Virus record (IMG/VR): IMGVR_UViG_3300048930_000266
Coordinates: 1 to 40,675 of that record
Length of the DNA: 40,675 nt
From: a virus
Direction: 5' to 3' (one strand)
A program made the position numbers and the translations under genes. Positions 38,526 to 40,675 of this stretch are shown one piece after another. Position 1 is the first letter of the stretch; every line of letters starts with the position of its first letter. Under the pieces are notes generated by a model, which saw only the letters and a list, made by a program, of their open reading frames with translations, ran no database searches and was not told where the DNA came from.

Positions 38526-38592
38526 CGAAACCGCCTCGTGGCGGACACCACGGGCGGCTTCTCAAAAGTGGTTACCCAGAAGGACACGCGAC

Positions 38593-39198
38593 ATGCCCAA
38601 AGGACTTTACCGACGCCAGTATACCCCGCCAGCGGAACACTTTTGGAAGCATGTTGCGAAAACTGAGGGTTGTTGGAACTGGACCGGCCGCAAGATCAAG
38701 AGTGCCAGGTGTCTGGAATATGGGGGCATCTGGCTCGAAGGCAAGCTACAAGTGGCGCATCGAGTCTCCTACGAACTTCATGTCGGCCCAGTCCCTCCCG
38801 GGCTCCTGGTGCGCCACACCTGTGACAACCCGCTGTGTGTACGTCCCGGCCACCTGGTTTTGGGCGACCACCTCTCCAACCACGGGGACAAAAGCCAGAG
38901 GGGCCGAGTAGTTACCGGATGGGACACCTGTCCCGACCGGATGCATGAACTCCTGGCAATGCGCCAGCGCCCTTTCCCTCCAATCGCTCAAGAGATTCGC
39001 CAATTAGCAGTGGATCTATTCGTCAACCACGGGCTGACACAGTCCTCCATCGCCAAGCGCCTGGGCATCAGTCAGAACGCCGTCTCCGGAATCGTTCGCT
39101 CGGCAGGCGTCACGGTGCCGGTGATGTTTCGCAACCTCGGACCTCAAGAGCGAATCGCTCTTATCCGCGATTTCAACCCAGAAATGAGCAAACCATGA
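38593..39198 (+). CDS. HNH endonuclease with C-terminal HTH
   Basis: 201 residues from the ATG at 38593. An HNH_3-type domain is visible at about 50-100: VAHRVSYELHVGPVPPG, then HTCDNPLCVRPGHL. A resolvase-like HTH follows (LTQSSIAKRLGISQNAVSGI, about 150-175), which would give DNA specificity. This build is typical of free-standing homing endonucleases of phages. No intron or intein is apparent, so it is a solo insertion in the operon. The gene starts about 65 nt after the previous one and overlaps the next. Confidence 0.88.
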   Translation: MPKGLYRRQYTPPAEHFWKHVAKTEGCWNWTGRKIKSARCLEYGGIWLEGKLQVAHRVSYELHVGPVPPGLLVRHTCDNPLCVRPGHLVLGDHLSNHGDKSQRGRVVTGWDTCPDRMHELLAMRQRPFPPIAQEIRQLAVDLFVNHGLTQSSIAKRLGISQNAVSGIVRSAGVTVPVMFRNLGPQERIALIRDFNPEMSKP

Positions 39199-39551
39199 CG
39201 ACTCCCATCACCCATTGCCGCCGCTGCGGCCGTGAGCTCACGGAACTGACCTCCGTCCGGAACGGCATTGGCCCGGAATGCCAGGATCGGGAAACCGCCC
39301 GGGCGGCTGAGCTCGCCCCGTTTACCGAGGGCACCCGCGTCCTGATCACAGCCGGCCCGGCACGCGGATCACTGGCCACGGTCAGCGCGGTCAACCCGCT
39401 GCGGAAAGGGAAGCCGAGCCCGAAACCCGTCCAGGTCATGTACGAGCGGTTCGGTTCCGACTTCTACGCCCCGGACCAGCTGACCGTGGTCACCGACCCC
39501 AGCCTCATGACCGGCGGCACGTTCCTGCAGCTGACGGGCGGTGCTGCGTGA
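39195..39551 (+). CDS. Zinc-finger/KOW-like protein
   Basis: 118 residues. THCRRCGRELTELTSVRNGIGPECQ carries C-x2-C and a later Cys, a finger common in phage DUF6011-type proteins. Residues about 45-85 (FTEGTRVLITAGPARGSLATV) look like a KOW/SH3-like barrel as in NusG/L24, which contacts RNA or RNA polymerase. Overlapping start and stop with both neighbours. Confidence 0.65.
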   Translation: MTTPITHCRRCGRELTELTSVRNGIGPECQDRETARAAELAPFTEGTRVLITAGPARGSLATVSAVNPLRKGKPSPKPVQVMYERFGSDFYAPDQLTVVTDPSLMTGGTFLQLTGGAA

Positions 39552-39868
39552 ATGCCAAGCAGCGCGCCCAAATCCGCAACGTGGGCTGGTGCCTGGTCGA
39601 CGCCCAAATGAACGGTCTGCTTGACGCGGCCATTCAGCGAGTGATCGACCACGTCCGGGAGCACCCGGAAGATGCCAAGGATATGCCGGACGAGGTCAAG
39701 GCCACGCTCTTTGCCCGGGCTACCGATGTTCACGACATGTTCATCACCGCCGAGCGCATCGACTCACTGCACACCGCCTCCCACAAGATCACAGCTTCCA
39801 TGCCTGACCACTCGGAAGCAGACGGCTTGCTCCGCAGCGTGTTCCCGGAAGGCGAGGTGCAGTTGTGA
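39548..39868 (+). CDS. Hypothetical early protein
   Basis: 106 residues from a GTG overlapping the previous TGA. Helical: GWCLVDAQMNGLLDAAIQRV, then DEVKATLFARATDVHDMF. The next gene starts with GTG overlapping its stop. No family recognised. Confidence 0.6.
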   Translation: MNAKQRAQIRNVGWCLVDAQMNGLLDAAIQRVIDHVREHPEDAKDMPDEVKATLFARATDVHDMFITAERIDSLHTASHKITASMPDHSEADGLLRSVFPEGEVQL

Positions 39869-40551
39869 TCGACGCCACCACCTTCGTTGTCGGCGACCGC
39901 GTGAAGCCGATCGGTAGCTTGGAGCCCGGACCGCACTTCATCGTTCAAATCGACCCCAACCATGACCTGCCGTACCAGGTGAGCCGTGGCAAAGGAATAC
40001 CACTGATGCGGCTCGCCGCCGACGAACTGGAGCGCATCGATGTTGACCCGGAAGCCGCCGACGATGCAGCAGTGTCCGCCAGCGTGGAGGGACCATCGCC
40101 TGACGACAGCAGCAGCTCCGGGCCCGCCGCTGAACCTGCGACCAAAGAGTCACCGGTACCGACGGTTGAGGACCTGGCTGCGCAGGTTGCGGCGCTGACG
40201 GGGCGGGTCAAGCATCTGGAGACGATTGCCCAATGGCAGCGCGGGACGAACGATGGCGTCCTGTCGTGCCTGGGGCTGCTGGGAATCCAACCCAGTCCGT
40301 TCGCCGGCGAACCGCCATACCGAACCGCTCAAGCCAGCACCCCTCGCACCACGCGCCGCGTCCACACCAAGGTCGTGAAGGGCGCAAAGGATTACCGGCA
40401 CGAACTCTCGGTCGAAGTGACCTCTGATGACCCGACCTGGAGTGTCACCAACGACGTCGCCGACTTGCTCGAAATCGCAGACAAGGATGCCCGACGTCAC
40501 ATCCTCGACGCCGAATATCTCGATGCCAACGGTCTCCCCGGAGACGACTAA
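39865..40551 (+). CDS. Hypothetical protein with KOW-like N-terminus
   Basis: 228 residues from a GTG. The first 60 (VVGDRVKPIGSLEPG, then YQVSRGKGIPLMRLAADELE) form a small beta-barrel-like part related to the 39195 gene's pattern. A disordered Ser/Pro/Glu linker (about 70-105) and a coiled coil (VEDLAAQVAALTGRVKHLE) follow. The C-terminal 60 residues are unrecognised. The stop codon depends on the variant base 40549; without it the protein gains eight residues at the circular junction. Confidence 0.65.
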   Translation: MIDATTFVVGDRVKPIGSLEPGPHFIVQIDPNHDLPYQVSRGKGIPLMRLAADELERIDVDPEAADDAAVSASVEGPSPDDSSSSGPAAEPATKESPVPTVEDLAAQVAALTGRVKHLETIAQWQRGTNDGVLSCLGLLGIQPSPFAGEPPYRTAQASTPRTTRRVHTKVVKGAKDYRHELSVEVTSDDPTWSVTNDVADLLEIADKDARRHILDAEYLDANGLPGDD

Positions 40552-40675
40552 ATCGACCCGGAACAGCCCTTTTAGCCCCGGCGCCGTGCACGCGGCGCCA
40601 CGGAGGATTCCCCATGGCCAACAGTTCCGTTGCCACCATCAACCCCAGCGACATCATCACCCCGGCCGGGTTCGC
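40533..40675. repeat. Right copy of terminal direct repeat
   Basis: Second copy of the 143-bp overlap, including a partial duplicate of bet from the ATG at 40614. The T at 40549 creates the TAA stop of the 39865-40551 gene. In the left copy the G at position 17 removes that stop, and the frame would run on for eight more residues (EIDPEQPF) to the TAG at 41-43. Confidence 0.9.

Noticed and set aside
38526-38592. Small GC-rich hairpin (CCGCC/GGCGG) as terminator
   Set aside because: Five base pairs, no U-tract on the plus strand, and the operon continues.
38593-39198. Intron or intein associated with the HNH gene
   Set aside because: Flanking genes are short complete frames with overlapping starts and stops; no split gene or intron-like boundary is visible.

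Overview
The window is a complete or near-complete genome of a temperate, GC-rich tailed phage with siphovirus-type tail genes. The last 143 bases repeat the first 143 with one mismatch, so the contig closes into a circle of about 40,532 bp. The host is not identifiable from the sequence. High GC, several apparently leaderless mRNAs, extended -10 promoters of the form TGC-TAnnnT and a GAAC-N4-GTTC type SOS box would fit an actinobacterial or Chloroflexota-like host; this is a low-confidence inference.

Layout on the circle. (1) 35.2-38.2 kb is the control region. It holds a repeat-rich, relatively AT-rich intergenic segment (35201-35607), an SOS-box promoter, a Cro/C1-type repressor on the minus strand and a divergent Cro-like gene with GTRCC-N4-GGYAC operators. 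A stretch of micro-ORFs and hairpins follows. (2) 38.2-40.5 kb, then through the contig join to 9.6 kb, is a tightly overlapped plus-strand early operon: HNH endonuclease, Bet/RecT annealing protein, SNF2-like DEAH helicase, CHC2 primase zinc domain, AAA+ replicative helicase-like protein, VRR-NUC nuclease and many small proteins. (3) 9627-10186 is non-coding and has a remarkable 5-nt periodic architecture. It ends exactly at an SOS-box promoter that drives a tyrosine integrase (10282-11508). (4) 11520-11704 is an attP candidate with a tRNA-like 3' end as core and paired arm repeats on both sides. (5) 11705-35200 is the minus-strand late operon: TerS, TerL, portal-MuF fusion, collagen-like/LamG-like protein, Com-like zinc ribbon, prohead protease, capsid, connectors, tail tube, G/GT chaperone with a -1 frameshift, tape measure, tail tip proteins, tailspike, endolysin and a holin-like protein. 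One plus-strand secreted-protein gene with its own promoter (22166-22618) interrupts it and looks like a moron.

How it fits together. The repressor and Cro-like protein probably set lysogeny through the three 14-bp operators. Both the integrase promoter and the promoter of a small zinc-ribbon gene that runs convergently into the repressor carry SOS boxes, which suggests that DNA damage releases excision and antirepression together. Several late genes have hairpins that occlude their ribosome-binding sites.

The strongest candidate for something undescribed is the 9627-10186 element. It has about 103 consecutive pentads with C at the fourth position in all but two. They are organised into 15 blocks that begin CGAC and are spaced 33 or 38 nt apart. 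It is not coding, not CRISPR, and not a simple tandem repeat.
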